NCBI GenBank assembly: GCA_021779235.1
Contig: JAJYBA010000088.1
Coordinates: forward strand, 1-6,756
DNA: 6,756 bases
Direction of reading: 5' to 3'
Origin: Bacillota bacterium
GTDB taxonomy: Bacteria > Bacillota > Clostridia > Clostridiales > Clostridiaceae
Positions 4,939 to 6,756 of this stretch are shown here, one piece after another (within the stretch, counting starts at the first letter, position 1; the number at the start of each line of letters is the position of its first letter). The notes under the pieces were generated by a model. The model had not been told where the DNA came from and ran no database searches. It saw only the letters and a list, made by a program, of their open reading frames with translations. Both the position numbers and the translations under genes were made by a program.

Positions 4939-6756
4939 ATGAATTTATTTACAAGAAATGATGTTAGAAATATAGCAATAATTGCGCACGTTGACCACGG
5001 TAAAACAACACTGGTGGATTGCCTACTTAAACAAAGTCATGTTTTTAGAGAAAATGAAAAAGTACAAGAGAGAGTAATGGACTCAAATGATTTAGAAAAA
5101 GAAAGAGGAATAACAATTCTTTCTAAAAATACAGCAGTAATGCATAACGGAATTAAAATAAATATAGTTGATACTCCAGGTCACGCGGATTTCGGTGGAG
5201 AAGTAGAGCGAGTACTTAAGATGGTTGATAGCGTACTTCTTGTAGTTGATGCATATGAAGGACCGATGCCACAGACTAAATTTGTTTTAAAGAAGGCATT
5301 AGAATTGCACCTTAAACCAATCGTTGTTATAAACAAGATTGATAGAAAAGATGCTCGTCCTGTAGATGTTCTTAATGAAGTTTTTGACCTGTTTGTTGAG
5401 CTTGGAGCGGATGACGAACAACTAGACTTCGCAATAGTATATGCTTCTGCTAGAGAAGGGTTTGCTAAGCTAAATGTTGAAGATGAAAGTGACAACATGG
5501 AACCATTATTCGAATCTATAATAAAAAATGTAAAATCACCTGAAGGATATTTGGAAGAGCCGCTTCAAATGCTTATTTCAACAATTGATTATAATGAGTA
5601 TGTTGGAAAAATTGGAATAGGAAAAATTGAAAGAGGATCAATCAAAAGAAATCAACAAATAGCACTTATAAGAAAAGATGGAAAAATAAATAACGTTAAA
5701 GTTTCAAGTCTTTTCGTATACAATGGTCTTAAGAGAGAAGAAACTGAAGAAGCAATGCTTGGCGATATCGTAGCAGTTGCAGGTATACCAGACATTAACA
5801 TTGGAGAAACAATAGCAGATATTAATAACCCAGAAGCACTTCCATTTGTTGAAATTGATGAGCCAACTTTAACTATGAATTTCATGGTTAATAATTCTCC
5901 TTTTGCAGGACAAGATGGAACTTATGTTACATCAAGACACTTAAGAGACAGGCTTACAAAAGAACTTGAAACAAATGTTAGTTTAAGAGTAGAAGAAACT
6001 GAATCAGCAGATGCTTTTGCAGTAAGTGGAAGAGGAGAACTTCATCTTTCAGTTTTAATTGAAACTATGAGACGTGAAGGATATGAATTCCAAGTATCAA
6101 AAGCAAATGTTATATACAAAGAGGAAAATGGACATAAATTAGAGCCAATTGAGCACCTTACAATTGACGTACCAGAAGAATTTATGGGCGTAGTAATGGA
6201 AAAAATGGGACCAAGAAAAGCAGAAATGGTTAATATGACTTCTGCTATAAATGGATACACTAGATTAGAATTTAAAGTACCTTCAAGAGGCTTAATTGGC
6301 TTTAGAAGCGAACTTATGACTGATACTAAGGGTAATGGTATAATGAATCACGTTCTAGATGGTTACGATAAATATAGAGGAGATATTCCAGATAGAAGTA
6401 GAGGTTCTTTAATTGTATTTGAAACAGGAGAGTCAATCACTTACGGATTATATAATGCTCAAGAAAGAGGAACACTTTTCATACCAGCAGGAATACCTGT
6501 ATATGCGGGAATGATTGCAGGGGAATGTGCAAGAGCTGGAGATATTGAAGTAAATGTATGTAAAAAGAAACAGTTAACAAATACTAGATCTTCAGGAGCA
6601 GATGATGCACTAAAACTAATTCCACCAAGACCTATGTCACTAGAGCAGTGCTTAGAATTTGTAGCTAATGATGAGCTAGTTGAAATTACTCCTCTAAATA
6701 TTAGAATGAGAAAGAGACTATTAGACTCAGGCGAAAGAAAAAGAGCAATGAGCAAA
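4939..6756 (+). CDS. typA: GTP-binding protein TypA/BipA (3' end cut by window edge)
   Basis: 606 codons are open to the last base with no stop. The family usually has about 605–615 residues, so only the last few are missing. TypA/BipA is a translational GTPase that binds the 70S ribosome and helps 50S assembly, notably in cold or stress. The GTPase domain shows G1 AHVDHGKTT (residues 16–24), the G2 region EKERGITI (53–60), G3 DTPGHADF (78–85), G4 NKID (132–135) and G5 YASA (168–171). A beta-barrel domain II (about 200–300) and an EF-G-like domain III with SGRGELHLSVLIE follow. The BipA-specific C-terminal domain carries SRGLIGFRSELMTDTKGNGI from about 449. The tail ends in a basic segment. 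All nucleotide-binding motifs are intact. It is preceded by a terminator, so it forms its own transcription unit. The next gene is not visible. Confidence 0.97.
   Translation, partial: MNLFTRNDVRNIAIIAHVDHGKTTLVDCLLKQSHVFRENEKVQERVMDSNDLEKERGITILSKNTAVMHNGIKINIVDTPGHADFGGEVERVLKMVDSVLLVVDAYEGPMPQTKFVLKKALELHLKPIVVINKIDRKDARPVDVLNEVFDLFVELGADDEQLDFAIVYASAREGFAKLNVEDESDNMEPLFESIIKNVKSPEGYLEEPLQMLISTIDYNEYVGKIGIGKIERGSIKRNQQIALIRKDGKINNVKVSSLFVYNGLKREETEEAMLGDIVAVAGIPDINIGETIADINNPEALPFVEIDEPTLTMNFMVNNSPFAGQDGTYVTSRHLRDRLTKELETNVSLRVEETESADAFAVSGRGELHLSVLIETMRREGYEFQVSKANVIYKEENGHKLEPIEHLTIDVPEEFMGVVMEKMGPRKAEMVNMTSAINGYTRLEFKVPSRGLIGFRSELMTDTKGNGIMNHVLDGYDKYRGDIPDRSRGSLIVFETGESITYGLYNAQERGTLFIPAGIPVYAGMIAGECARAGDIEVNVCKKKQLTNTRSSGADDALKLIPPRPMSLEQCLEFVANDELVEITPLNIRMRKRLLDSGERKRAMSK

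Noticed and set aside
5181..6755. Several - strand open frames opposite typA, and similar ones opposite rnj
   Set aside because: Low-complexity Ser/Leu/Thr-rich translations typical of the complement of AT-rich coding sequence. The + strand carries intact, conserved genes across them.

Overview
The window is a stretch of low-GC, AT-rich chromosome from a Gram-positive Firmicute, most likely a Clostridium-type anaerobe. The evidence is the codon use (AAA, ATA and AGA dominate), the strong GGAGG-type ribosome binding sites, and the gene order alaS – ireB – ruvX – DUF1292 – fur – rnj – ylbF-family – typA. All genes are on the + strand. No mobile element, CRISPR array, rRNA or tRNA was seen, and no gene-free stretch exceeds about 190 bases.

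Layout. 1–732 is the 3' end of alanyl-tRNA synthetase (editing-domain zinc motif plus C-Ala domain). 733–917 is an intergenic region with an extended -10 promoter. 918–1175 is an IreB (UPF0297) regulator whose stop codon lies inside a strong intrinsic terminator. 1300–1719 is the RuvX/YqgF RNase H-fold nuclease. 1790–2047 is a very acidic DUF1292 protein. 2048–2230 holds a hairpin-like repeat, then a candidate Fur box touching a TTGACA -35 element. 2231–2683 is a Fur-type metalloregulator. 2765–4432 is ribonuclease J, GTG start. 4455–4805 is a small YlbF/YheA-family helical protein. 4806–4938 is a leader region with a promoter, then a terminator hairpin. 4939–6756 is TypA/BipA, running off the right edge with only a few residues likely missing.

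How the genes relate. alaS, ireB, ruvX and DUF1292 form a neighbourhood commonly conserved in Firmicutes, but the terminator after ireB implies that ireB can be a separate transcript here. fur, rnj and the ylbF-family gene probably share a transcript that starts at a Fur-autoregulated promoter, which would link iron status to the level of a major mRNA-decay nuclease (inference). typA appears to be a separate unit with its own promoter.

This is mostly conserved core genome. The most unusual structure is the typA leader: a good promoter match lies upstream of, not downstream from, an intrinsic terminator, and the 3' arm of that terminator is also complementary to the typA Shine-Dalgarno region. 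That arrangement could be an attenuator with alternative folds. A second oddity is a pair of similar 30-base hairpin-like sequences directly downstream of DUF1292 and of fur.
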